From NCBI GenBank assembly GCA_047967505.1, contig CM106538.1: DNA of 64,000 bases, one strand, 5' to 3'. Below the pieces are notes generated by a model that worked only from the letters and a program-made list of their open reading frames with translations, was not told where the DNA came from and did not search any database. Each line of letters begins with the position of its first letter. Positions within the stretch are counted from its first letter, which is position 1. Below, piece after piece: positions 1 through 11,190 of this stretch. A program made the position numbers and the translations under genes. Origin of the DNA: Dipteris shenzhenensis (lineage: Eukaryota; Polypodiophyta; Polypodiopsida; Gleicheniales).

Positions 1-2080
1 TAAGGATTCTAGAAAATTTGGGCTCACTTTTCTCATTCAAATTCTTAGCCCGACACATGCTCTTGCCTCTTCAACTCTCATCACCTCCAAGTCCCATAGC
101 CTTCAACTACTAGATCGAATGGCTTCCACCCAATCAAAGATAAGGGGCATTGATAAGGGTGAAGGGCCACTACTAAAATATGAATGCTGAAAAGCTAAAA
201 GATCCAGAGATTAACCTAGCACTAGTAGCTATCAATTGGCTTCATCTCATGACCCTCAACTACTTCTTTGAGCTCCCATGGAATGCAACCTTCAACCACA
301 AAGTGAAAATTGAAGCAATCAACTTATATTATGAACATAATCCACACATAGGGTAAGTAGGTGATGATCAATAATGCGAAAGTCGCATCAATCTTTAAGG
401 TGCCCAATGAGCATGACCCCTTGGCAATCGAATGTGACCTACTATTCAATAATAATGCATGGATGCTAGCGTAAGGACATGTTATGAACAAAAATAAGGA
501 TTCTTTTGATTTCTCTCAATGCGAATCCAACTAAAGACCGTGGACACTAACATGCCGAGGATGTTAGTGTAAACAATACTCAAAGTGGTAAATAGAGAAA
601 CTGTATAATAGGCCAAGCTTATGGTGACACAAATTAATGACCAAATGATGTAGATAAAGATAGGGAAGTAATGAGCAGATTGGGTTGGGACACATATGTG
701 CCTCCTTACATGGAGGGATGATGAAACCCCAAGCCAATGACCTGAAGATGAATGTACTAGAGGGTTTGTTTTATAAATCCCTTGATCAAACCCCAAGAGA
801 TCAAAGCCTCTAGCCAAACTAGTAGAGCAAGGCCAACAACAATGTAAGGGACAAGAAGCTCCAAGACTCTCTTAGCGATCTCGTCAATCATAGCTTAAAG
901 ACAAAGGCAAGGACCCACTAGCTATCAATGTGATGAATGCGCCATTGAAGCAACTGGAGCAAGGCCATCCAAAGCCACTATCAGCCTCTACATCTACGGA
1001 TCTGACCCAACAAATGAAACAAACAAAGAAAATGAATTATTTGATGCTTTTTCATTGCTCAACAATTGGTCTAAATCTAGATCATAGTAGATTAGATCAT
1101 CCTAAGAGGAGAGAACTCCAAAGAAGCGACTCGAAGCCATGCCCTAAAATTTCCAAATAGTCCCTACTCGAAGTCAGCCCTTCGCTCACATGCAGTTTCA
1201 CACCATTATATTCCATCATTACATTTCTTGAAACCCAACTACGATCATTTCGATGAGCAGAATTCAAAGTGTTTAGAGGCATTGGCCAATTGATCACAGT
1301 GGGCATATTGCACATGGTTTGAGTTTACACATATGCCATCATTGTAAAGCCTATCGGCTATTTTTCTAGCATTGTGCACTCAAATTGAGCCTTGTAAAGC
1401 CTCTTGGCTATTCCCGGCATCTTTTTCTACAAGCCTTGTAACAACAGTTTCCCACTCCATAGTCTTCGTGATTTCTATGTGGGAGGTGATGTCATCAATC
1501 TTCTCTATATCTACGGTCACTAGGATACCTTTAAAAGATAAAGCATGACTCAATTCAACATCAAGGTGTTATGGGGTCGAGAATACTTGTCAATTTGGTT
1601 TGAAAGAATTTTGAGTCTCTTGGCATAATGTACCCTAGTGACTTGTTTGTTCTAATTTTGTTATGGTATATAACTTTTGCAATAATTGTTGTCTTATTAG
1701 CTCAAGGCCCTCAAGAAATGAATTTTTGAGGGCATCCCATTCAATAAATCTTTTTGTCGTGAGATAAGGACACCTTGATTGTCCCATTATGTTGAGGAAA
1801 ATTCACCATATTACAAATATTATGAGCTTCTAGAGGTAAATTCACCATATTATAAGTATGATTAGCTTCTTGCTTGAATTTCTTTGTTTCGTAGAACTAC
1901 AAACTTAGTTGTAGGAATTCTTATCATTCTCACTCTTTGATCGCATTATTTCAAACATTCCATTCTAGTCAATATTTGTAGGGTTGGTAGTCATATGCTT
2001 CGAGGGTGAAACTTTTCCATCAACTTTCATTCCGTCTTTGGTGCCTCAAAAATTTTGCAAATTTTTTTCCTTAGGAGGCT
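1..2080. other. AT-rich intergenic sequence, no gene recognised
   Basis: Only short, stop-interrupted open frames are present on both strands and none carries a motif I recognise. The sequence has the uneven, low-GC texture of old transposon debris. Nothing further can be supported here. Confidence 0.5.
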
Positions 2081-2084
2081 TGCT

Positions 2085-2300
2085 AAGAAGTGTTGGTGGC
2101 AGTAAACCACCTCTTAGATTCTAGCTCTAACAAGAAAGGACCATTGTGTATGCACAAAGATCTAGAAGGATATAACATCATCAACCAATGAAACTTTAGA
2201 ACTAGAAAGAATAAATAACACAAATCCTTTACCCTAAAACTTCCTCTTTATTCATGAAAAGAGAGCACATATCTCATTGCTATAAAAAGTGTTTTCTCTT
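2085..2300 (-). repeat. LTR-like fragment, inverted copy of the block at 10.95-11.18 kb
   Basis: Read on the minus strand, this stretch contains a 'catgaataaagagg' segment (polyadenylation-signal-like), then 'tttgtgttatt', then 'gctagaatctaagaggtgg' followed by 'tttactgcc'. The same order of words occurs on the plus strand at about 10,955-11,175. The two are clearly related but diverged. An intact polyadenylation-like signal and the repetition elsewhere fit a retrotransposon LTR, but no partner LTR, primer site or coding region was found beside this copy. Confidence 0.5.
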
Positions 2301-2477
2301 GGATATACCTGCCATAAACTATGCCAAAATGTACCATACAAAACTCAACTTACCCATAACAAAACCATTTTCCATCCTTGATGATCCCACCATGAAACCA
2401 ATAATTTCTCTTGAAAGGAAAAAGTGCAACATATAAATACTAAAATAAAAGGCCTTACCTATCCTATTATGATACCA

Positions 2478-3195
2478 ATGGAACATCTGGTATGTAGTCC
2501 TCATTTAACTTTTTTGACTTCACCCTGAAAAATGCAAATGGTAATGGTGTGTTGTGGCCATGTTTTGATGCATCTACCTTTGTAAGGGCTGTCGAGATGG
2601 TGGGTGTGCTACTATCAAGAATTTCCATCTCCATCTCTCCAACTTCCACGCTTATGTCCTAAATCTCATCCTTTGTAACTTTCATATGAGTATCTCTTGC
2701 AAATCACAATGGCCTCTTCTTGATTAAAAATAGTGTTAAAGGTACAAAATGGCATCTTGATCTATGTGGAGGCAAATATGTGAGTCTATGTAGAGTTGAT
2801 AATAGTGCACCAAATTAGAATGAGGACTACATTTGGCAGGTAGTCCTCATTTAGCATGTAGTTGAATAATCCAAATGAGGACTAGATCTAGCATGCCATT
2901 TAAGTTATTGGACCTCACCCTTAAAAAAGAAGATGCTATGATGCAACATCTGGGGTTATAAGGTCCATCAAGATGGTGGACATGCTACTGTCATAATTGC
3001 CATCTCAATCCCTCCAACTTCCACAAGTGTGACTGCTTATGTCCCTAGTCTTACCTTCTTCAACTTCCACATGAGTCTTTTTTGCAAATATCAATTCCTC
3101 TCTTCTATTGTACCTTATATTGAAGGAACCAAATGACATCTTGGTCTATGTGGAGGCGAATTTTTGAGTCTATGTAGAAGCTTATGATAGTGTGC
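2478..3195. repeat. Diverged tandem duplication, two copies of about 340 bp
   Basis: Copy A (about 2478-2815) and copy B (about 2840-3195) share ordered blocks: 'tagtcctcattta', 'tcgagatggtgg/tcaagatggtgg' followed by a 'gctact' block, 'ccaacttccac', 'gcttatgtcc', 'catcttg(a/g)tctatgtgg' and 'gagtctatgtaga'. Divergence is high, so the duplication is old. No coding capacity is evident; it may be a duplicated part of a transposon untranslated region. Confidence 0.6.
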
Positions 3196-3919
3196 CTTAC
3201 TTTGCTCTAAACTTTACAAATAATAATACTCTTTAAACAAACAAGATTACTCTTTAAACAAAGATTCTAAACACCAATCACAGAGCTCTTTCCCATCACA
3301 CTTTTCTCACAAAGTAAAAATGAAAATACTCCCTCTAAAACTATTCTACTCCCTAGTGCCTAAAATCATTGAGGTGCAAAATAGCTTTAGGCCTACTACT
3401 TACAAATAAAACATTCATACAAATGAATTATGGTAATCAAATCATACATAACAAAAAGAAACCCTAAACTTTATCAAACCACCCATTTAGGTCACCCTAT
3501 CCTAACAAAACAAAAGTAAATCCAAAGAAGGAAAGAAAGTATAAACATTAAAAAGCATTAAATTTCAAAACAGATTAAAAGTAGATATAGAAAATTTTGA
3601 GATAAAGATGACTCAATGCCCAAAGAGAAAGATTTCAAAGGCTAAATCCCTTTACTATAAAGAAGGAGAAATCAAAAGAAGAAAATACCATGAAATTGGT
3701 GCTAGTAATTCAGCTTTGGAGGGAATGAAATGTTGAGATAATCATTTTGGTCTTTTGAAAACTTGAAAATTAATGGTGATATTCAAACAATTGCTTTCAA
3801 TGAAATGGAATAACGTTAGAGAACATGAAATATGATCTCAAACTCACCCTAGGTGTAAAGCCTTGGAAGCTCCTCTTATAGTGAGGGCGTCTCAAGAATA
3901 CCCCACACACTAGGGGGCA
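3196..3919. other. AT-rich spacer, no gene seen
   Basis: This is low-GC sequence with A-rich runs and no open frame with recognisable motifs. It lies just upstream of the truncated LINE. I looked for a target-site duplication matching the bases after the LINE A-tail (5624 onward) and did not find a convincing one. Confidence 0.4.
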
Positions 3920-5623
3920 ATGGCAGCATTCACACAAATGGATCTTCTCAAAGGCCCCCCTCACGGGGAAGGGTTCCCCCTTGACTCAGGAGCCTCCATA
4001 GGGTCTAGCAGAGATTAGCAAGGGGCCTCATTCGTGCTCGGACCCAATGCAGAGAGGAGTTCAAGCGTCAACCCCTTATTTGGCACCTGGCGATTAGGGA
4101 TCAGGATGGACATATACTCGAGCAACGGACTCACATTGTTTGGTCATAGTGGGACAGTGGACTGGCTGGTTCCATTGGCAAATGGAGTAGATTACCCATG
4201 AAGGAAGAGGCGATGCTTGGCACCTTAGCGCATTTACGAGGGGCAAGGTAGCGGATGAGAGAGATTGACCTAGCCATCCCTGAGTCCTTGTGGGAGGTAC
4301 TTTGTGTGTGGATGGACAGCAAATGATTGGTTAATTTTCTCAAACCGAGGTCCCCTTGAGGATGATGATGCACCAAGGCAGCACGCAGCCTCATTTTTTT
4401 CATGTAGGACCTAGAGGCCTACTCTAGGCACTCAGTCAGAGAGACCCAGAGATGGATGGGAGTCTGGATGGGATTCATTGGTAGATGATTAGAGTGGTGG
4501 GACGTTTGGGGAGGGAGTGGCACATTGATCCTCCTAGTATCCCAAAGCAGGATGCCCCCAGATGGCACCTCTAGCTTTGGGAGGGTAGGCCCTTGAGGGA
4601 GTTCCAGTGGGATCTGGGAAAGTGGTTTTGGCCCTCCAGGGGCGACCTTGTCGAGCAGGTGGATGCAATGCCCTTCTTTTCCTACACCATATGGATTGGT
4701 AGCAAGCTTCAGATGGACTCTTCAATTTGGACCCCTCAGAGGGAGAGGCATTGGGTGGACTAGAAAGTGGCCTAGGAGGTTCGTTCTAGGTATTGGATGC
4801 AGTTATGGTCTAGTGTGTCGCCTAGGAAGATCTCCTACTTATTCTAGCTGGAAGCCCATGGAGGCTTGCCCATCAGCCCATGGTTGGAGCAAATGCGGGT
4901 GGAGGGGTAGTGTCATTGTTGCTCTGCTAGTTTTCTGGAGATAACCCCTCACTCCCTCTGGAGCTATTGTAGCACAACCAAGATTTGGATGGGAGCCCTC
5001 AAGATTATGACTCGTATGCAAAGCCTTCAGAGGGACTACACATGGGGGATGGTGGCCTGGTTGACTGAGGAAGGAGACACATTCTAGGTTGATGAAAGCA
5101 TTCAGAGGATAGAGCTCCATGAGGTGGTCCCTCTTGATAGCCTCGTTCCTCATTCTCCTCCAGAGGACAGCGTATGGGAGGTAGTAGCCAGTATCACAGC
5201 GTAGAACATTTGGGTTGCTCGCTATAGTCTGGTGATGGGTGAGCATTCGGTTCCACCCTCAGCTACCTTGGTCGCCATCTCGCAGGATATCATCTACATC
5301 CTCCGCTCCACTTGGGGGCATGGGACCCCAAGTTCTAGGGCGACTGTCGCGAGGCATGCTCGATTCTACAAGGCTTGGCCTGCAGGAATTTTTTACATAT
5401 TCACTCTATGATGGACTCGCTGGTTGTATAGTCCTCCCACCTTCTTGTTAGCACTTTGTACCAGAGATCCCCTAGGTAGTGAGCTAGGTTTCTATGGAAC
5501 AGGTTGGTTTTATCTTCTTTCATCCATTTTCTAGTTTTTCCATACTCAGCACCTTCGGGGCTGCTGTTTTGTATGAAGTCTTTCATGCATTAATAGAAGG
5601 TTGCTTTCTTTGGGAAAAAAAAA
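3920..5623 (+). mobile_element. 5'-truncated, decayed LINE (L1-like) 3' end
   Basis: The plus strand keeps the C-terminal part of a plant LINE ORF2, read across frameshifts and stops. Near 4,830-4,900 it has 'RKISYLFWLEAHGGLP', which parallels 'RKISYFLWLLAHKGLP' of the LINE at 17.2-19.3 kb. A zinc-binding-like stretch (zf-RVT position) follows. At about 5,170-5,400 a frame begins VWEVVASITA and corresponds to VWEIISSIAR of the second LINE. The fragment ends in a run of nine A (5615-5623), the expected 3' tail. The left limit is approximate because similarity fades upstream. The apurinic endonuclease and RT active site are absent. It abuts the start of the copia gag remnant, so it probably inserted in or beside that element. 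Confidence 0.75.
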
Positions 5624-5629
5624 GAGAGA

Positions 5630-7893
5630 TTGTTTGAGCTTCAATTCAAGGAAGCAGTCTCCATTGCTTCTCACTTGAATGAATTCAATATTATTTTTAG
5701 CCAGGCTCAAAAGCTGAATTTTGACACAGAGACAAACGCAATATTCCTATTATGTTCATTGCCATCATCCTCATGGGATACCTTCCGTATAGCTGTCAAT
5801 AATCTACAGCGGGTGGAGTACTGAAGTTTGACGATGTTGTGGGTAGCTTGTTGGCCGAGGAGATTAGACGAAAGTGTATGGATGGCAACAAGAAGGATGT
5901 AGTCTTAAATGTGCAAAGGGGTAGATCATAGTTTAGGGGAAGTCGCAAGAAAGAGGGAAGTCTCGTAGCAAATCTAGGGCACGGAACATTGAGTGTTACC
6001 ATTGTGGCAAGAAGGGCCACATGAAAAAGGATTGCTACAAGCTAAAAAGAGAGCAAAAGGATAAGAAAAGAATGCAAATTGGGGTACAAATAAGAAGTAA
6101 GAGAGTCCCAGTGAGGACAAAGGAAAAGTGAAGATCGAGGAGATCAATGCAGTCACTAATGATAGTGACAATGACATTCTCTTCATGTCCAGTCTACCTG
6201 CAGAGTTGCTTACCAGTTCAGATGATGCATATTCCTAGGATTGGATTTTGGATTCTAGTGCTTCATTCCATGTTGCACCCCATAGGGAATGGTTCTACAC
6301 TTATGATAGTGGAAAGACAGGTTGTGTGCATCTTGGAAATAACTATGCATGTGACATAGTGGGAGCATGCGACATAATGTTTTCTTTTGCAAATGGGTCC
6401 GCATTTGTTTTGAAAAATGTGAGACATATGCTTAAGCTAAGCAAGAGTCTCATTTCAGTGGGCCGGCTAGATGATGCTGGTTTTCAGTCCACGTTTAGCT
6501 CACCTTTGGCTTTCAAAGTTGGAAAATTCAAAAGGGCTCTATGGTTTTGGCAAGGGGTGCTTAGTGTGGGAGATTGTATCCCTTACATGTATCAAGGGTG
6601 TCTGATCATGTTGTTGCAATAACCGAACATCCAAGTACTTCTTTGTGGCATTGCCCCATGAGCCATAATGGAATGAAACTCTTATGCCGTATGGGTTATG
6701 TACCACATTTGAGTTTTTTTTTATTTTGAATTTTGTGAGCATTGTCTCTATGGGAAGAAGACTAAATCAGCCCATAAAAGAAGGGGAAAGAAAGAGCTTG
6801 AAAGGCTTTGATTTGGTGCATTCAGATGTATGTGGTCCCATGCCTACACGGTCATTAGGCGGGGCTGAATACTATGTGACATTTGATGATGCAACTAGGA
6901 AAGTGTGGGCTTATGCTATAGCTCAGAAGAGCAATGTGTTCCAGGTATTTTAGAAATGGTTGGCTTTGGTTGAAAATCAGTCAGGTAAAACGCTTAAATG
7001 CCTACGAACTAAGAATGGTAGAGAGTATCTCTCTCATGACTTTCAGCATTTCTGTGATACATGTGGGATCAAGAGGGAGCTCACGTCCCCTCGTACTCCA
7101 TACCAAAATCCAGTTGCGGAACAAATGAGCCGCACCATTCAGACAAGGTTGCAATGTATGCTTTCCAAAGCAAATCTTCTGGTGGTTTTTGGGCTGAGGC
7201 ACTGAAGACTGCAGTGCATGTGATCAGTAGATCACCTAGTAAGAGTTTGGATGGTGGTATTCCTTAAGAGGCATGGAGTGGCAAGAAGCCCTCTTGCTCT
7301 CATTTGCGTATATTTGGGTGTGAGGCATATGCACATGAGCTTTGGAAGAAGCTAGATCCGAAGTCTAGGAAATGCATCTTTTTGGGTTATGGTGAAAGTG
7401 GAGAGATGGGTCATCGTCTCTGGGATTCAGAAGAAAAGAAGATCATACAAAGCCATGATGTGGTCTTCAATGAGAAGAAGATGCATAAGACACCCATGAG
7501 GGATGTGAAAATGAAGAGAATCACTTTCTAGGATGTGAATCGACTTGCATATGTTGATAGACAACAAGCTGCCCATGCACCGAATGTGCAAGAAATGGTG
7601 CCATCTGGTACTCCCATAGGTACACAATTAAGGGCAGATGATGGATCATCTATTGCTGGAAATGATGACCAAATGTGGCTAATATGCAGGTGGGACAACA
7701 AGCTGAAATTCCCTTGAGAAGATCAACTAGAGTGTCTAGACCGCCTGAGAGATTTGTTTGAGGGGCAGACTATGTGATGCTTACTAATTGCGAGGAGCCT
7801 TCTTGCTATAGGGAGGCTATGATGTGCGAGGATCAGCGCAAGTGGGAGTATGCTATGCAATCAAAGATGAATTCACTCATGAAAAATAAGTAT
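5630..7893 (+). pseudogene. Ty1/copia gag-pol polyprotein remnant (gag, protease, integrase, RT start)
   Basis: This is a decayed copia polyprotein with several stops and frame changes. In order it shows: a UBN2-type gag segment (5630-5820, ending in SLPSSSWDTF); a CCHC zinc knuckle (CYHCGKKGHMKKDC, about 5994-6035); a protease with DSSAS in place of DSGAS (about 6251); the GAG-pre-integrase region (SLWHCPMSHNG, near 6640); and the integrase core (LVHSDVCGPM near 6815, TFDDATRKVW near 6880, NPVAEQMSRTI near 7110). At the second catalytic integrase position TKNGREY replaces the usual TDNGGE(F/Y), so an acidic residue is lost. The connection to RT (WEYAMQSKMNSLMKN) stops abruptly at about 7893, where an inverted element fragment begins. 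The gag N-terminus, 5' LTR and primer site are missing on the left, where the LINE tail abuts. Confidence 0.9.
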
Positions 7894-8146
7894 ATACACT
7901 ATCTACTTCATCCCAATGATAACCAAAACTTTTTGCATCCTTGTCTTGCCAATCCAACACCTCAGTGTCATCTTCATCTTTATAGTTGAGAATCTCCTTC
8001 TTTGGAGTAATGGAAGTAGGGGAAGGAGCCTTATCCTCATTGACCACCACCTTCTATAGCTTCTTTGCTATGAACGAAGTCTTTACCTTGAACTTCCACC
8101 AAGGATAGTTTGTTCCACTAGTCTTGCTTGCTTCTATGATGTTCAT
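7894..8146 (-). pseudogene. N-terminal copia gag fragment
   Basis: From an ATG at 8146 the minus strand reads NIIEASKTSGTNYPWWKFKV followed by KTSFIAKKL and then a stop where a tryptophan codon is expected (L-W-K-V in copia gags). This is the familiar copia gag opening (NYxxWKFKM...LIAKxLW). It continues as an acidic stretch (YKDEDDTEVLDWQDKDAK) to the junction at about 7894. The single in-frame stop and the truncation make it a pseudogene. Confidence 0.75.
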
Positions 8147-8290
8147 ACTTGCAAGAGATGATGTCAGAGCTACCACAAAATACCCTACACTCCACATAAA
8201 GCTCCAAGATAGAGAAAAGAGGAAAGAGGGGCTAGCTTTGCGAAACTAGTTGGACTGAGTGCTGGACTAAGTGCTACATGAACACTCTTG

Positions 8291-8302
8291 GCTCTAATAC
8301 CA
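8291..8302 (-). promoter_or_regulatory. Primer-binding site of the inverted copia element
   Basis: On the minus strand TGGTATTAGAGC follows directly on the LTR end (...TTTCTACA). It matches the plant copia primer-binding site TGGTATCAGAGC (complementary to initiator Met-tRNA) with one change, and it fixes the orientation and the 3' edge of this LTR. Confidence 0.8.
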
Positions 8303-8803
8303 TGTAGAAAAATAGAAAGAAAGACTTTCACAAGATAGAATGTTCACACACCATTCAATACACAAGTTCAACTCAACAATTGACTCTTAAAGCACATTGT
8401 GAACTGTACTACATATGGATTGTAGCAACAAATTGCAGCACCAAAATAGTGAAGCTATAAACAATGATTTACTATAGGGTTCCCACAAAGTGGTAAAATA
8501 TTGTAGCACCAAAACTCCTACTCCACACACCTTAGGGAGAGGTCTCAATAGGCAGAGTTAGGTAAAAGCAAAAGAGGATAAGCATTGGAACTGGGGGGAG
8601 AAGTCATAGGAGAGGCTTCAATGGAGCAATATTTATAGGGCTTGGAAGAGCCCCTAAAGCACATGACTAACCCTATTCTGAGCTGAGGGCTTGGATAACT
8701 TATTCAACCAAACAAAGACAACCAACTAGTCTATTGGTGGCCAATTGGCTCATTAGCCTATACAAGGCATGCTTTCCCTCACAATGGGGCTTGTTGTTTA
8801 GCA
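8303..8803 (-). repeat. LTR of the inverted copia fragment (about 500 bp)
   Basis: On the minus strand the LTR runs from about TGCTAAACAACAAGCCCC to TTTCTACA. It shares ordered blocks with the host 3' LTR: 'agactagttggt', 'cccctataaat/ccctataaatatt' (TATA region), 'gcctattgagacctctc', 'ggtgtgtggagtaggagtt' and 'ccactttgtgggaacccta'. The TATA-like 'ccctataaat' is the likely promoter core. The 5' limit is estimated from where similarity to the other LTR ends. Confidence 0.75.
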
Positions 8804-9344
8804 ACCTCCAACAACTATTATTGTGCGAGGCAAAGTGGGTGCTAGTTTTAGTATTAGAGAAATTGCCAGTTCTAGTGTTGTGACAGTCTGGTCTGGTATC
8901 TTTACCAAAATATTCTTGTAAAGAGCAAGAATATTACATTAAGCAGCACATGCTCAAGGAAATAGAAAAGGCTCTTTCACTACTTGCACCTTCTTAAGTT
9001 GGCATTTAAAAAGGTGCCCAAAAATTGGTAAAAGTAAAAAATCTCCCAAGGAATAATAGACCTTGAAGCCTTCCACCACAGATTTAACAAAAATTGAGCA
9101 CAAAACTGCTCATTGTAGAGCGGACGTCCCATCTTTTGCTAAAGAATGATAATGAACACTCCAAACAGTCACATCCCTAAGAAAAATATTAAAAGAATTA
9201 AAATCGCTAGGGACCCTTAGATTCAAAGATACACTAACTCAAATTGGTGGGGAGATGTCAATTTGTGAGAATCTACTACATGATACTATTTTTGCTTGGA
9301 TCAAAACTCATTTCTTGGTAGTTAAGCAAGAACCAATAGCAAGG

Positions 9345-9640
9345 TTATCTTCTTGCAAGGTTGTTTGGCTCTAGTCAATTGTTGGTAAGCTTGGGGCACA
9401 CACAAGATGATCCTTCATTGATCCAGTGTGATGGCAAGAGTTGCATTGCTATAGCTCACAATCCATTGTTCCATGAACGCATAAACGATATTGAGATGGA
9501 CTTAGGATGGCATGGTGGAGCTTATTCATTGTTAATCGAAGGAGAATGTGGCTGATCTTCTTAAGTAGGCACTTTTTCAAGAGAGGCTTGAGTAGCTTCT
9601 TCTGCGTGTGGGTATAGTCCCACAACCAAGCACTGAGAGG
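9345..9640 (+). pseudogene. Copia RNase H remnant (end of the host element)
   Basis: The frame from about 9,350 reads LLVSLGHTQDDPSLIQCDGK, then SCIAIAHNPLFHERINDIEM, then VADLLK-stop-ALFQERLE. This is the standard copia RNase H end (CDNQSAIAIAxNPVFHxRTKHIEV...VADxLTKxL). It has point mutations, a stop in the tail and local scrambling after EMDL. It resumes the coding of the element broken at 7893, so the host copia element brackets the inverted insertion. Confidence 0.85.
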
Positions 9641-9832
9641 GGTATTGAAAACAACAATGCTTGCTTGTGAGTCTCAAGAGAGGAGATTAGGCTTGCTTGG
9701 GAAATTCTATATTGGTGTTATTATGTTCTGTTTTGGGATAGGCACTAGGGCTACAAAGAGATCCTTATTAGGATTAGTTTTCAAGGCTATTAGCCCAAAT
9801 TCAGTTGCAATAGTAGATCTTGGAAGCTATAG

Positions 9833-10322
9833 TATAACAGCCCCCACTGTGACGGAAACTAACCCAGCAGTAGGCCTTTCATAGGCAAGTGAGCAGTCGG
9901 CTAGCAATAGACTAGTTGGTCATCTTTTGGTTGGCTAAATAGGTTGGCCAAACCCCAAGTAGGGTCAGCCTTGAACTAGTCTAGTTGGCCAACTAAGGGG
10001 TTGTTCTAGCCCCTATAAATAATTCTCCACGCTTGCCTCTTCTGCCACTTCTCCCCCCCACTTCCAATGCCTATCCCCTTTGTTCTTGCCTGCCTCTACC
10101 TATTAAGACCTCTCATTGAGGTGTGTGGAGTAAGAGTTCTAGTGTAGTAGTGTTTCCTCCACTTTGTCGGAACCCTATAGAGGATCATTTTATACCAGCT
10201 CACTATTTTTGGGATGCAATATGTATAGAGTTCACTTTACTTTGTGGTTTTGAGGTTGAACTTGGTTGTACATGGTGCATGAAATTCTATCCAAGGCAAG
10301 CCTTTCTCTCATTTTTCCTACA
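9833..10322 (+). repeat. 3' LTR of the copia element (about 490 bp)
   Basis: It begins near TATAACAGCCCCCACTGTG and ends TTTTTCCTACA, with limits inferred by comparison with the inverted LTR at 8303-8803. 'Cccctataaataatt' at about 10,011 is a TATA-like core. No 5' LTR partner is present, so insertion age cannot be read from an LTR pair. Confidence 0.7.
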
Positions 10323-10619
10323 TAACTCCCCTAACACCTTTTGATGCTTTTTCATTTGATTTATCTTTTAGTATGTCTACTTGGGCTGATTATTGATCCC
10401 ATTCTATTCTTTGGCTTTAGACTTAATATTCATAGAAACATCCAAGCTCCCACTTTAACACTCTTCAACTCAAAGGAATCAATGAAAGTTTGGGCTTTTG
10501 ATGGCCGCATACTACTTTGCCAATAAGGGGTTCATACTTCATTACATCCAATCCACTGAAAGTACCAAAAGTGTTGATAGCATAGTCAACACTTACATCT
10601 TTATACCCACCTAAAAACA

Positions 10620-11190
10620 CTGGGAGTGGTAAAAGCGTCATTAATTCAAAAGGAGATAACCCTCATAATTGCCAAAGGGGTAAAAGCATCAATAATTTTG
10701 ATGGACATAACTCTTAATCGCCAAAGGGGTACAAATCTGCATAATTGCCACAGGGGGAAAATCTGCATAAGCATTCTTTAGATATGAAATGTTTTAACAA
10801 AGTTTAGTCGGAGAAATAGAGTAGCATCTTCAACCATTAGAATGCATAGAAAAAAGGCCGTGTTGTCTCTATACTTGGAAGCAAAACAATGCAATAAGCA
10901 TTTTGTGTGCAGTGAGTCTATGTATGAGAGAAAGCATTGTTTATAGTAGAGAGCTCTATGCTCTGTTCTCATGAATAAAGAGGCAGCTTATGGTGTACAT
11001 ACTTTGTGTTATTTCTTGTTCCTCGTTTTGAAGTATGTGATTTTCTATCATGATGTTGATGATGTTAGAAATATTATTTTAGTTCTTGGTGTGTACGCAA
11101 TCATTCTTCCTCATTAGAACTAGAATCTAAGTGGTGGTTTACCATCCTCATTAGAACTATAATTGATGATTTACCACCAATAAACCTACC
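10620..11190 (+). repeat. LTR-like block with short PPT-like tandem repeats
   Basis: 10,624-10,775 holds about four degenerate copies of a unit built on 'attgccaaaggggtaaaag', reminiscent of a polypurine tract region. The following sequence to about 11,185 (catgaataaagaggcagc, then tagaatctaagtggtggttt) is the plus-strand relative of the inverted fragment at 2085-2300. I read it as an LTR of another retroelement family. The element's coding part is not present. Confidence 0.5.

Larger units (their letters stand above)
7894..9344 (-). mobile_element. Inverted fragment of a related copia element nested in the copia remnant
   Basis: On the minus strand this block contains, in order, a 5' flank of unknown origin (9344-8804), an LTR (8803-8303), a primer-binding site (8302-8291) and the start of a copia gag (8146 down to about 7894). 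The LTR is related to the host element's 3' LTR at 9833-10322 but diverged. It replaces most of the host reverse transcriptase, about 2 kb by comparison with a standard copia element. It could be an independent truncated insertion or part of a rearranged copy. The exact left junction is around 7893, where host RT coding stops. Confidence 0.75.

Noticed and set aside
482-1315. Short open frames near the left edge as genes
   Set aside because: They have no motif and no splice context, overlap each other on opposite strands and fit random AT-rich sequence.
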